Source: Brachynemurus nebulosus (Eukaryota; Arthropoda; Insecta; Neuroptera; Myrmeleontidae). From it: a DNA stretch of 64,000 nt. Under the pieces are notes generated by a model. The model saw nothing but the letters and a program-made list of their open reading frames with translations, did no database searches and was not told the DNA's origin. The stretch spans positions 53,615,762 through 53,679,761 of the forward strand of contig JAPWDM010000004.1 in NCBI GenBank assembly GCA_035578155.1, read 5' to 3'. The translations under genes were made by a program, and so were the position numbers. The first letter of the stretch is position 1. Every line of letters begins with the position of its first letter. Of this stretch, positions 51,060 through 63,446 are shown in pieces.

Positions 51060-52112
51060 TGGTATTTGTGGACTGATAATAGGTCGAGGTTGTGGACTGA
51101 TAGGGCGAATCTGATGGCCGGCTATGCTCGTGAAGGTTTTCTGCTGGTTTCTCTTCACAATTCCATATTATCGGCATATTTCCTTAAAGAGGGAGTTCAA
51201 ATAAAAAAGCAACTTTTTTATTTATGATTATTTTCCATATTGAAATTTTTCTTCAAATTAGGGAGGCTTTCAAATAGAAAATTTTGTTTTTGAAACATTC
51301 ATTACTCTTCCCTGTGGAGGGAGGGGGCCCTTTTTCACAAATTTTTAAGCGTTTACAAGGAACGCCATATCTCAAAAAGTAATGAATATTTTTCAAATAT
51401 TTTTTCATTATTTTATTCCTAAAGAACCTGTCCATAAAGCTGACTATGGGTTTCAGGTAATTTTAAAAATTAACTACAAAATTGTAATCCCAAACTTCTA
51501 AAAATTATAAAACCCAATTTTTTATTTAAATTTTTTTTTTTAAATAGCTACAATTGTTCAAATGGAAAAAGCATACTCCACCTTATGCGCAATATGTTTA
51601 TGAACAAAATTTTAAAAAAATTAAATCTCTATCTTTTCTAGAACTTGAGATATGATTTTCCTTGTCAGGAAAAACACAACTTTCGGGAAACGGTAAAATG
51701 ACATACAAAGCAGATGTTGGAAAAAACAAATAAACTTTGAGAAAATACGTCTACAAAGGCGTACAAATAAAAGAACATTATCTCAGTGCATACTATAACT
51801 CATGTACACACCAAAACAAAATATTATTGATCAAATCGCGAGGGGTGGGGGGGGGGGGCGAGCGTTGTCTTGGCTGTGCAACGGCTCACAAATAAATATT
51901 TTTCTACTCGAAAAAAAATGTTTTTTGGCCATGTTTTATATATCACCGTGTTTGTAAAAAACCACAGAACAAAATAAAAACAAAAAACGAGATTCGAAAA
52001 AAATTACTTTATTAGCCGTTTCTGGCGTGAACTCTCCCCTTAATAAGGCGGCTGCAGACATATACTTATCAAATCCCTGCCCCGACACAACTTCCCCTCT
52101 CCTCTACGTACA
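51060..52112 (+). mobile_element. SINE copy 2, split by a TTAA element
   Basis: 51060-51187 carries the SINE middle (GGTCGAGG, GCGAATCTGATGGCCGGC, CTCGTGAAGGTTTTCTGC, ATCGGCATATTTCCTTAA). 52044-52112 continues with GGCGGCTGCAGACATA and AAATCCCTGCCCCGAC. Joining the two parts reproduces the order in copy 1 at 6035-6255. Confidence 0.75.
51188..52039 (+). mobile_element. TTAA-flanked nonautonomous element, copy C
   Basis: TTAA at 51184-51187 and 52040-52043, inside the SINE. Ends are AGAGGGAGTTCAAATAAA and the complement of AGGGGAGAGTTCACGCCAGA. Because the interrupted SINE is recognisable on both sides, the insertion borders are certain. Confidence 0.93.
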
Positions 52113-53387
52113 CCATGATAAAATTGTAATATACGAGTATACATTTATAAGTAAAGCCAGAAAAATAATGATGTGAGTGGCGCTTGTTAGAGACTGGTTG
52201 TTTGAGAAACGGACCTTAAACCCCATTGTTATTATTGTTATTAAGTTTCTTTTTTCTGATTCGCCGTTGTGACAGTTGTCACATTTACGTATTTTGATTG
52301 GTAAATGCAGGATATGGCGGAATTTGTAACTAGGTAATAGAAATGACAGCTATTGTAATAAAAATACCAAATTCGAAAAACAAGAGTTAGCGGTCTTTGG
52401 AAGTATACGCCTCATATAATCGCTTTAACGTTCTAAGCTCTCTTAACAGGGTGAATCATAGACAGTTGTCAACATTTTTTCTTACAAATATTTTTACGAA
52501 ACCGTGCAGTTAACATTATAAAAGGAAACTGCTACATAAAAATGTAGCGAAATATTATTTAAAAGTTACTTTGTTACCCATATTATTTATACTTATACGT
52601 AAAAAATAATATTTATGGGTTATAAGTGGTTATAATAATATTGAGAATTATGCAGTTAAAAAATATTAAATATTAATTTTTATTGTTAAGTCCAGTTAAT
52701 AATATAATAAATTGTCACTTGTGACGGTTGATGTAATCTACTTGGCTTTTGTTTGTTGCACAAACAAAGACTGAAAACACACATAATTTACCCATATTTC
52801 GGTATGTATCTACTTAGCATAGCACTTACGTATGTACATATATTTACGCTTGTTGAATTGCTTACCACGTCTTTCTTGACTTCTTCACGGTTGATTGTTC
52901 TGCGTTTCTTCTATGACAATGGGACAGGTTGTATTTCATTCTTATACCTTGTTATCTACATAAAATATCATTACGACTGTTCAATGCTGTGGATAGAATC
53001 ACACACTTTTATATACCACAATCATGAAAATAAGCTACTTAATTTCTTAATCAAAGGACAGTCTGTAGGTAAATGCTAGTTTGTAGACGTCCATATCATT
53101 GGTGTATTAGCAGCATCTTCATATTCTGTTCGAATGCAGTAAGCTGTAACTGTCATATTATGTATTTTTAATTATTTGAAATGTTATAATTAGACTTTGT
53201 ATTTATAGTCTAAGAGCTGGCTACATGAAAAAGCTTGTTATTGCTATATGGCTGATTCCTATTGTAAAAGGATCCTTTTGTGTGGTTAAGTTCAAATCGT
53301 CTTGTCTGCCAGCACAAGACTGTGGCTTAAAGTGGGACCGCCTTAAATATTAGGTTAAATTTTCTAAAATGCTGTTATAATTCTTTT
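52113..53387. other. AT-rich stretch, no gene recognised
   Basis: A 108-codon frame (52753-53079) is hydrophobic and AT-driven, with no recognisable domain and no splice or promoter context; not called. Confidence 0.35.
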
Positions 53388-53945
<558 letters not shown>

Positions 53946-56134
53946 GGGTATTTTTAAATGTAAAAGCATGCCAAGAAAAAGTTTGTAATGACCAGTCAAA
54001 AACCACTTCTAAAGTAAAAACTTGGGTAAAATTTTTTTCCTTTTTTTGAAAATGATAATTAATTCTAGGCAACTTATTGAACTTTGATATTTCTATTATA
54101 TCCCAAAGACTTGTACAAGAAAAATTAATATTTTTATCAATAAAAAAGAAATATTCAAACAAAAGAAGTAATTTCACTTCGATTATGAAATATCGTAACA
54201 ACAGAACATTTATTTGTTGTTAAATTTGAAAAAAGGAACGTTAATGTGGATAATAAATGATTCTAATCACAATAGAAGGCGGGTGTATTTATATGTACCT
54301 ATATAGGTATTTTTCTAATACTTTAACAGGACTGCATTTATTTACCACATACAATATTATGTACTATGTTAAGTCATATTTTGTTTCTATATTTTGTCTT
54401 GTAATTCATTATGAGAATTACTTTAAGGTTTATTATTCAAATATTGTATAAAAAAGATAATCTAAGTCCTTACTTTCCATTTTCTATTCACTTGTTACAA
54501 TTATATTCTTCCAAACTATGAAAAATATGACATTTTTAATTTGGTAGCAATTATTTATTTCTTATTTCTATAAATTATAGCCAACAAATGTACTTACATG
54601 TATTCTTGTTTGTAATTTAAAATGGCAATCTAGCATTATATGCTAATTTTTTGTGTTATATTATTTTCGAATCTCTCTTTCGATTGGCTGATGAAAAACG
54701 AAAATTTTAACTACATATATAATTTATTTAATAAAAAAATACGTAAAAAATTTATAATAATGGTACCTACTACGACAACTATTTGACTAAAAAAAGAATT
54801 GCTGATATTCATATAAAAATTCATCTAAAAGTTTAAAAATAAAAAAATAGTTTCTTACGAGAGCGAAAATCTAACGCATAAAGAAAGCAGAGCAACCGGA
54901 GCCACGTAAGTTTTATATGTACAAGATTAAATGTGCAATCGCAATGAAAAACATGCAGGAAAACTAGCTTGTAGATGATATTTTAAAATCATGCTACCAA
55001 CTTAGAAAATAGCAGCGCTTCCACTCATATTATCAAGTCCATGAACATCAAACGGCGTTATGGTAAAATTCTCTCCAAAATTCGATCAATCATATGTGAC
55101 AAACCTAAAAAAGCAACTTAAAAGCTAGACAAAAAATAAAGAAATTAATTTCGTTATGACTTGCCATGAGAAATTATTATTACGGGCCTGTTCATATATT
55201 TTTCTCAATTAATAAAAAATGATTGTATTTAATATAATAATATAATAATAATAGAAAAAAATATAGTTATTTATTTAGAATTGAAATGACATGAAAAAAT
55301 ATACATAAACAATAACACCACACATTGACAATAGATAATCATAATCATGTAACATTTTACGGTAATTTTTTATAATGGGACGCAGACATAGACGTATCAA
55401 GGTAAATAAGCACTTACGATAAAATAATTTAATAAATTGTCTGTCATTTTTAGAGAACAATACCTTATTCTAAGATTTCTATCCAAAATTATATTGATTA
55501 ACTAAAAAGAAAAGAATACAATTTATATTTAATGTTACAATAATTCTATTTTCTCTTCGACATCTCTTGAAATATATTTATTTATTATATTATGTAACTA
55601 CTTTGCTTTTTAAAAAGTTATCCACATAAAATATAATGTCTTTAAATTCAGTAATTTAGCAACTGTGAATGGTTTTAATAAATCGAATATTCCCAAGTAT
55701 CTATAAACAACAATTAAATGGAGATTAGTAAAAATGACTATGATCTTACTATTTTGATCTGGAGTTCATTTTAACTTGCAACCTAATCAAGTAAGAGTTG
55801 AATATGCTACATAGATCAAGACCTTCCAAATTGCGACCCTAACGAGTAATACTCAAAAATCAAAGTAAAAGTCTCTATGTGTGTATAAATACTTACATCA
55901 TTTTTACATTAATCTGATTTACAGGTTATTACATTTTGATTCTTTTTTAGCTCGAAACCGTTTTTCAAATTAAAGTAATAATTATTCTTTAAATAGTACG
56001 TATGGCGCACAGCCCAGGGTTACAAAATTTTGAACGTGAGAATTTGGAATTTTTGTAAGGGATACGTTTTTAAAAATAGGATTAAAGGACCTTAAAAAAA
56101 GTAAAAAACCCTTCTTTTCTCGTCACTTATTTTT
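53946..56134. other. AT-rich stretch, no gene recognised
   Basis: Short frames only (53935-54201 minus overlaps the HINE end). No repeats matched. Confidence 0.35.
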
Positions 56135-56385
56135 TTAGGGAAAAGTTTTTAAAAAATGTAATTTTTCCCAGAGGCCTGACATTCTTCCGGCCCTGGCTTT
56201 AGGTAATGGGGCAGCAATTATCACGGGTAGGCACCGTTTTTCACGGAGCTCCGTGGTGGCACTCAGGGTAAATTCGAACCTGATCATCCAATTCGTTAAT
56301 TCATGTGTATACCTGAATATACACATTACGAACAGAATACGCAAGTGAAGAAAAATATAACTCTACTCATTGAACTACGGAATTC
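56135..56385 (-). mobile_element. Possible tRNA-derived SINE
   Basis: Minus strand: TAGTTCAATGAGTAGAG (A-box-like, near 56380) and AGGTTCGAATTT (B-box-like, near 56274). The ~100-base spacing is too long, but a TGTGTATA...TATACACA hairpin lies between and may be an insertion. The GC-richer 3' body (56150-56255) has no second copy in the window, so support is limited. Confidence 0.35.
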
Positions 56386-56790
56386 TTAAACCAATTTACT
56401 ATCTCCGATAGTAATGTCCATCATCTGAACTCTACTCGGAGTAATGCACAAAGAGGCACTGTCGGCACTATTCCGAGATACGAACATTTGTAGATTCGTA
56501 GTAAAAGTTTTCACGAGTAAATATATGTCGCTTGTGCGTTTATTTCAGTTTCAATATTTTAGCTGAAATAGTATTTTACAATATAAGTTCGGTAAGTTGC
56601 TTTTCTGATCGAGAAAATGTTGCGAAAACGAGACCCGCAGGGTCGAGTTTTTGCAAATTTCGAGATCAGTAAAGGCACTTAACGCATCGTGTATTGTATA
56701 ATATTTTTTGCACGATCGATTTAAAATAATTAAAGAATAAAAATATATTAAAAAATAAAATTCGGATAATATAGGTGAAATTTATATTTC
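56386..56790. other. AT-rich spacer, nothing recognised
   Basis: No repeat or gene signal. Confidence 0.35.
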
Positions 56791-57334
56791 TACTAGCCGT
56801 ATACCCAATGGGATTGCCCATCGACAATATCTCTTTATTAGGTGCTCACTTTGTGCTCACTTTTAATGTTTTTCAAAAGCCTAAATCAATATCCACGATG
56901 AACTTCCCATATGAACTTTCATTTTCTGTTTTAACGCCTTAGGGAATAAATTTCCAGAAACAACTGACTTTTATTTATAAATAGAAGCCTAAACGCCAAT
57001 TTTCATAAGTCCTGTGCTTAATTTCGTCCCTCTAAACTCAACAGTTGAGGTTGTCCGTTGTCTATCAGTCAAAGTTAATGATTCACTAAATATTTATTTT
57101 AATAGCCATAGTAACATATTTTTAATATCACTAACTTCAAAAATAAAGAATTTACATACAAATTTTCATTCCCTATTAAATCGACTTAGGGGACGAATTT
57201 TCAAAAATCCTTTCTTAGTGCTCACCTACGTCACATAGGGAACTCCTATGCAAAATTTCATTCTTTTAAACCCAACGGTTTAGGCTGTGCGTTGTCTGTC
57301 AGTCAGTCAGTGTTACAAATTTATTAAGTAGATG
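56791..57334 (+). repeat. Dispersed repeat Z, copy 2
   Basis: Longer at the 5' side than copy 1, starting ACTAGCCGTATACCCAATGG, and ending GTTACAAATTTATTAAGTAG. The 3' sequence is shared with 40974. Likely a 5'-truncating retroposon-like family. Confidence 0.85.
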
Positions 57335-58256
57335 TTATCACATAGAATGCCATGAATAAATATTATAAATATTTATAACAATAATACGAATCTTTGTAGT
57401 GACAACTGACAACTATATGTGTAAATAAAAAGTTAAGTGTCAATATTTCATCGACGTGAATATTTTTTTTGAATTTTCTATTAAAAAATTTGAGGAAAAT
57501 AGTTTATTAAACTATAATATTAGTAAGAATAATGAAATTGATGAAGCATTTTATTTTTGGCTGCAAATTTATTCTCGTAAAATGAAAAGAAGATTATGAA
57601 AACCACAGAAAATTTTAACGATTGAACGACTTTTTGAAATGTCAATAAAATATGAAGACTAATGGCAACAATAATAATAATAATAATAATGTGCAAACTA
57701 GTGAAAATTTTAATATTAATCGATTTATTTTCCTAATTGTTCAAATTGTACTTTTAATTTCAATTTAAATAAATAATTACAATCATTTTTGAGCAAATTT
57801 CACTTACCACACTCCTATTAACTTACCACGCATCTATTTCACTTACCGCACTGTTATTTTTTGGTTTCCATGAATATAAACAAACGTTCGGGAAATGTAA
57901 CTTACCAGCATTGTCAACAGCATCGGTAAATGCATTAAAATACACGATCGTGCAAAAAGGATTTTTACGAACGAAACTAATTATTTATTAGTTAAATAAC
58001 ATACATTTATACAGTATTTTGAAGAAGAAAATTTTGTCGTATCAAACATTAGATCGATTTTGGATCTTATTCCAACATTTTATTACTAAACTAACATATC
58101 TTTCTAATTTTTTACTAAACAAACTTGCGTCAAACAAAATTTGAATATTTTTCTACTGTAGTTTTCCTTTTCTGAAATAAAATAATTCTTCCTGCATACT
58201 TCCCAAAGCTGCTACAGTTCCATTCTTTTCATTATTGTCTTCGGTATGCAAATTAA
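57335..58256. other. AT-rich stretch with a short (TAA)n
   Basis: (ATA)n at 57667-57690; otherwise nothing recognised. Confidence 0.5.
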
Positions 58257-59405
58257 CAGGGCTGGGAACTATTTAAAATGATTTCATTTTAAATATGTAT
58301 TTAAAATACAAAATGGCATTTTGCATTTTCTACTTTAAATTAGTTCGGTCAAACCATTTTCCGTTTTGTATTTAAAATGGAAATTTAAATCCATTTTACA
58401 TTTAAAATGAAAATGCATGTATACTCAAATTTATGTGTATACAATATTAATTATTGAACTTGAATTGAACGACTTGAAGTCTAACAAATTGTAAGTTAAA
58501 TGTAAGTTGATTTAATTGACTCAAATTTTTTATAACTCGACTTGCAATGTCACTTGAGTGAAATTTGTTACTAGAGTTGCGGTTCTCTTGTCAAACTTTT
58601 CTGACTCAAGTTGTGTACTACTACCTTTAAGACACGTCGATAAGAAATGTTTTTGTATTTCCAATAGATGATTTCTATAATTTTATTTAAAAGTTGCAGT
58701 CGTAGCGTCCTCAAGGTTTGAATACGTCAAAGCGGAATTAAATTTTATAATACTTTTAAGTAACATAATATTTAAAGAAAAATCTTATAATATTTAAAGT
58801 ATCTTATAATATTCAAAGAAAAATCTTACATCATCTTTTCTGATTTTAATACTTGTAAGTACACAAATTTATTATTCAAACTTTCTCTAATTTTCAACTT
58901 TTGTAATTTAATTTAATTTATTGTATATATTGTTCTAATGTTTTTATGTATTTGACATGTTTTTGTTTATCTTTTTAATTAATATAGAGCGCCTGAAGAT
59001 GTGCTGTTGCATGAAACCATGGTAGCGCCAAATTTTAAAAAATCTTGTTATTTATTTTTTACTTCTCCTTTTAAACCGATGACCTAACTCCAAAAATCCT
59101 CACAATTAAAAATAATATTTAAAGAGTTATGCTTCATTTTCATATCATGCCAACTTTACAAAATTTTCTCAAAAGACTGCCTTTATGTATTTAAGTTCAG
59201 TACCTTTGATATTATTTTTTTTTAAATTATAATCTAAATAATGATTTATTTTATTATTTATATTATTATCTATAACTATTTTCCATTTTCAGTTTAAATA
59301 TGTTTAGCAAAACCATTTTCCATTTTGTATTTTAAATGCATTTTTGTAAGCCATTTTCCATTTTCTATTTTAAATGGTTTCTATAAACCATTTTTCCCAG
59401 CCCTG
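58257..59405. mobile_element. hAT nonautonomous element, CAGGGCTGGGAA ends
   Basis: Perfect 8-bp target duplication CAAATTAA at 58249-58256 and 59406-59413. Termini CAGGGCTGGGAA and TTCCCAGCCCTG. Subterminal regions are rich in CCATTTTCCATTTT/AAAATGG words on both sides. 1149 bp, no transposase. A hammerhead-like fold lies inside. Confidence 0.95.
58987..59030 (+). ncRNA. Hammerhead-ribozyme-like fold inside the hAT element
   Basis: GCGC (58989-58992) pairs with GCGC (59025-59028) as helix I. Core CTGAAGA 58993-58999, one extra T, helix II GTGC-TGTT-GCAT (59001-59012), GAAA 59013-59016. Helix III is the palindrome ACCATGGT (59016-59023), then A (cleavage triplet GTA). All invariant core bases are present apart from the inserted T. 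Confidence 0.45.
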
Positions 59406-59997
59406 CAAATTAACATTCAATACTTACGTAAATTTTCATGTACACCCATATGAATATTTTGTAAGTAATATAAATGATAAAAATAAAACTAAAAAAAAAT
59501 AGAACGTATTTGCAATCAATAACAATGCAATATAATCTACCCTATTTTTTTCTTCCTTATATGGCTTGGATACCGCACATATTTTGAAAAAATGCAAAAA
59601 CACGTATCCCCTAATTTTTAGTGCTCTTTCTATTTATGATGGCAAAAATTTTTATACACTGAACCATTCAGGCTGTACAAGGAAATTTACCCCCATTTTC
59701 ACCCCTCCAGCCCCTCTTATGAACCCGGCCCTAGTTTAACTTATACGGGTGAATAGGTCTTTCAAAAGTTTTCCTCTATCTCTTGTAGTTTCCGAGATAT
59801 CTTAAGAAATACAATTTGAACCCCCAAATTTAGGGGCTGGTTTCACACCGTAAATGTCGAAGATGGCCGATAAAAAAAATATAGGTCCGTTATTTTTGCC
59901 TAATCTTCACACCAGCGAAGTTTCATCAAAATCCCAAATTTCACTCTGGGTGCATCTCCTTGTAAGACATTTTCTTACAATAAAAACAGTTAGTACC

Positions 59998-60510
59998 TAT
60001 CCTAAATGTTGACGCAGGTAATAAGTAGACCAAATTTCATCAAAATCCGTTCAGTAGTTTTTACATGATGCGTGGACATGCTCCAAATTTTTTTTGTATT
60101 TTCCCGAGGAAAGGAGACATTTCCCCGCAATAAAAAGTATCTTAGGTATGTGTTGATCCAGATAATAAGTTAACACCAGATCAAATTTTATACAAATCCG
60201 TTCAATAGTTTTTGAGTAATGCGAGCATATGCTCAAAATAATTTTTTTTATTTTCCCGTGGGAATGAGGCATTCTCCTGGAGTAAAAAGTACCCTAGATA
60301 TTGACCCAGGTAATAGTTAACACTAGATCAAGTTTCATCATAACCCGTTCAGTAGTTTTAGCGTAACATGTGCACACGCTTAAAATGTTTTTTGTTTTTT
60401 CCCGTAGGAATAAGGCACTTTCCTGGAGTAAAAAGTATCCTAGATGTTGACGCAGGTAATAAGTTGTCACCACACAAAATTTCACTAACAGATAGACACA
60501 AAAAAATCGC
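59998..60510 (+). repeat. Tandem array, ~146-bp period, about 3.5 units
   Basis: Units start near 59999, 60141, 60292 and 60438 (CCTAGATGTTGACGCAGGTA). Each contains a block like TTTCATCAAAATCCGTTCAG, then a CATGCTC word, then TTTTCCCG. The CCGTTCAGTAGTTTT block is, from memory, frequent in the 3' parts of insect retroelements. Confidence 0.88.
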
Positions 60511-60629
60511 TGTTTTGATATCCAAATCGATATGTAACTATTTACTGTAGGTACCAGTACAATTTTCAAAAATATTAATTCATGTACAGACACGCTCTCG
60601 TTACAGTTTTATTATATTTATATGTATAG
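60511..60629 (+). repeat. Dispersed repeat 3' tail, copy 2
   Basis: Matches 26817-26910 and follows directly on the tandem array, suggesting the array plus tail is one retroposon-like unit ending TATATGTATAG. Confidence 0.75.
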
Positions 60630-61254
60630 ATAACGTAAAACGTAACTATGTGTCACAGACCTTATAATAGAAAAGAAAAATATTTATTTCAAAATATGGG
60701 TAGATTGGTAGTTTGTATATAAGAGTAAAAGCAATAAAAGTGACCCTTTTCAAAAAAAAGATTAAAATATTTTCAAAAATTTATTGTTTTATGAGACCAC
60801 ATGTGAAGCCCCCAATCTTATGTAGGTTCAGCTTTTCTGCAATTATTTCAATATTGAACCTAATGACATACAATAACAGTTTAGAATAAGTAATTTTTAT
60901 TGTATTTTAAAATGTCCATATTAGAAATATTAAACGTATTAATAAATATTAAATAATATTCTTTAATAATTTATTTTAAATTACCTATAGTTATGTTTAT
61001 ATATACACATAAAGGTACATGTATGTATGTGGCTCTGTATGCTAGGCGCCATTTTATTGTAATTACGTACGGAAAACTTGATTGTCATTACTCATATTAA
61101 ATAAATATTATATTCCACACCAGAAATAGTTTTATTCTATTTATATACGTACGAATATATAGTCTGATTATAAATTTTAATGAATAATGAATATCTAAAT
61201 TGTAAGATAATATGACCTTCATATGATTAAATATATTGGCACTCAAAGTTATGT
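60630..61254. other. AT-rich interior of the inverted-repeat element
   Basis: No coding or repeat signal. Confidence 0.35.
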
Positions 61255-62165
61255 TTACTTACAAGTAACACTATCCAAGTGCCAATCGCCAATCTTCTTG
61301 AAACTTTGCTGGTGTGTAGAATAGGCAAAATAAGGGACCCGTATTCTTTTTTATCTGCCAAGGACCACTTTCACGGGGCGAAACCAGCCCTTAAATTTGG
61401 GATTCAACTCGTATTTATTAAAATATCTCGAAAACTATAAGAAATAGAGGAAAACTTTAAACTGAGGAAATCTTCTTCTTTAAAAGACATATTCACCTAC
61501 ATACGTTAATTCAGGGTCGGTTTATAAGAGGGGCTGGAGGGATGAAAATGGGGATAGATTTTGTTGTACAGCCTAAGTGGTTCAATGTATTAAATTTTTA
61601 CTATCATAAGTGGAAAGAGCATCAAAAATTAGGGGATACGTGTTTTTGCCTTTTTCCCAAATATGTGTGGTATTCAGGACATATAAAGAAGAAAAAAATA
61701 GGATAGATTATATTGCATTATTATTTGTTGCAACTACCCTGTATGTTTTTTTAATTTTATGTTTATTCCATCATGAAAATATAAATTTTTACTTTCCGAT
61801 AATGATTCGTGTATTTTTCAGCACTTACTGAATTGGTAATTTAATCATATGCATATTTGGTTACTCCTATTCTATATTTTTTCCACCTATTTCTGCGAAA
61901 GCTGTGTGATCTGCCTGTGTTAATGTTATCTGCGGGTACGGCGGAACAACATTTCACTTTAGCCCTGGTTTCAAGTATAGACCGTGGCTGCGGTTATGCG
62001 CCGGCCGCACTAAATTCGAGCGCCCCGGGGTCGTGCGTGTCACTGGGGTAATGGGCTTGTCCCTAGGGCCCCTCATTCCCGTATCCCTGGCGTGGGAGTC
62101 CCACGTCTCTTATGAGGCTCCGTGGAGGCTGAGGAGAGGGGTGGAGGATTTATTGCGTTACGTGT

Positions 62166-63445
62166 ATGGGAGATGAAAACTTAAATAAACAGGGCGAGTC
62201 CGGGCCCTCCAAACCGGACGCGAACCTGGCTCCACCACCGTCAACTGGTGTGAGCTTCGGTAGCGAGACACGTCCCGCCACCGCGTCCAATGTACCCACA
62301 CCGCAAACTAGCGGGGCGAGTATAGAGTTCAAAAGTGGTAACCCTCCCCCTAAAAAAGGGAATCGTCGTGAGCGTCAAATTCCAATTGACGCTCCAAGAG
62401 AGCAAGTTGCAAATTTTATGAGAGTTTTAGTAATAAAACCAACGGAAGGAGACTTCAGTAAGATGAGTCCCTTCCAGCTAGCAAAATTAGTTAGAGATTT
62501 TATTGGGCAAAGAGTTGCTCGTGGAGGCATGCTCAGCGGCACAATCCGAGAAAATCAGCAGCTTAAAGAATCTCGGGCAATACGCAGTGGAGGTGACTCC
62601 CCATGGAGTATTAAACTACCCCCGGGGCGTAGTCATGCATCCCTCACTAGCGTATCGCACCCTTGAAGAGGTAGTGTCGGAGATGTCTCCACAGGGGTAA
62701 TAGAAGCGAAGAGGCTTAAATTTAATAGGGGGAATAAATATCCGAAGTCACCCCTAATCATGTTAACATTCAATAAGACTACCCTGCTAGAAGAGGTAGT
62801 CTTAAACCTCTTCGAAAAAATCGACGTTCGTCCGTATATTCCGGCACCAATGAGGTGCTTTAATTGCCAGAAATACGGACATGCAAGTCAAAAATATAAC
62901 GTGGAGCAACAGATTTGCGTGTGTTTGCAACAGATTTATATTACATAAAGGATTTATATTACAACAGATTTATGTTACATAAAGGACGTCCATGTGACGA
63001 GCCAATCAAATGCATAAATTGTGGCGGCGATCACTCGGCCAAGTCGAGGAATTGCCCCATCTTCAAACTGGAATTAGCCGTCCAAGAGCCGAGGGCCCTC
63101 GCGAAGCTAAGCTATCCAGAGGCAAAACGGGCGCTTCTGGGCAACATACCCCGTAGCTCGGCCTTGGATGGTTATGCACGCACTGTTGCAGCCCGCGCCC
63201 CAACAGCGGCTGAGAAGAATAGTGAAATCAAGGAAATTAAAGAAGCCACAAGACAGATGCAGCTTACGATGCAACGTATGCAAATCAGTCTCATGCGCTC
63301 TGTGGGTGTAGCTGGTCCTACATCAGCGGCAGCGCCAGCCAAGGTCCCTGAGGCCAACAGGGTGCTAACAACCACCCTTAGGGACCCATTGATTACGGCA
63401 GCATTGCTTACTCCTCCGCCCGGGCGTCTACGCTCCTTCTCCTAG
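62166..63445 (+). pseudogene. Non-LTR retrotransposon ORF1 (gag-like, CCHC zinc knuckles)
   Basis: ORF1 proteins bind the element RNA. Start chosen at the ATG of MGDENLNKQGES. A Pro/Ser/Thr-rich N-terminus is followed by the conserved DFSKMSPFQLAKLVRDFIG. A frameshift near 62505 moves the frame to KELLVEACSAAQSEKISSLK and GQYAVEVTPHG. A second shift at the G-run near 62693 continues VIEAKRLKFNRGNKYP. Zinc knuckle 1 is CFNCQKYGHASQKY with the final Cys mutated to Tyr. Knuckle 2 is split by a ~60-bp insertion (about 62920-62980). Knuckle 3, CINCGGDHSAKSRNC, is intact, then KLSYPEAKRALLG and a coiled-coil-like TRQMQLTMQRMQIS. Several disabling changes, so non-functional. Confidence 0.88.
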
Positions 63446-63446
63446 A

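Larger units (their letters stand above)
59505..61735. mobile_element. Inverted-repeat element with ~460-bp arms
   Basis: 59505-59965 is the diverged complement of about 61255-61735 (e.g. ATGCAATATAATCTACCC, CACGTATCCCCTAATTTT, TTATGAACC, TTTCGAGATATCTTAAG). The interior (59966-61254) holds a tandem array and a dispersed tail. A single arm occurs at 32551-32840. Confidence 0.88.

Noticed and set aside
52753..53079. 108-codon hydrophobic frame
   Set aside because: No recognisable family, no signal of splicing or promoter, and AT-driven residue content.
62150..63375. Minus-strand frames over the LINE ORF1
   Set aside because: Shadows of the GC-rich ORF1 on the plus strand.
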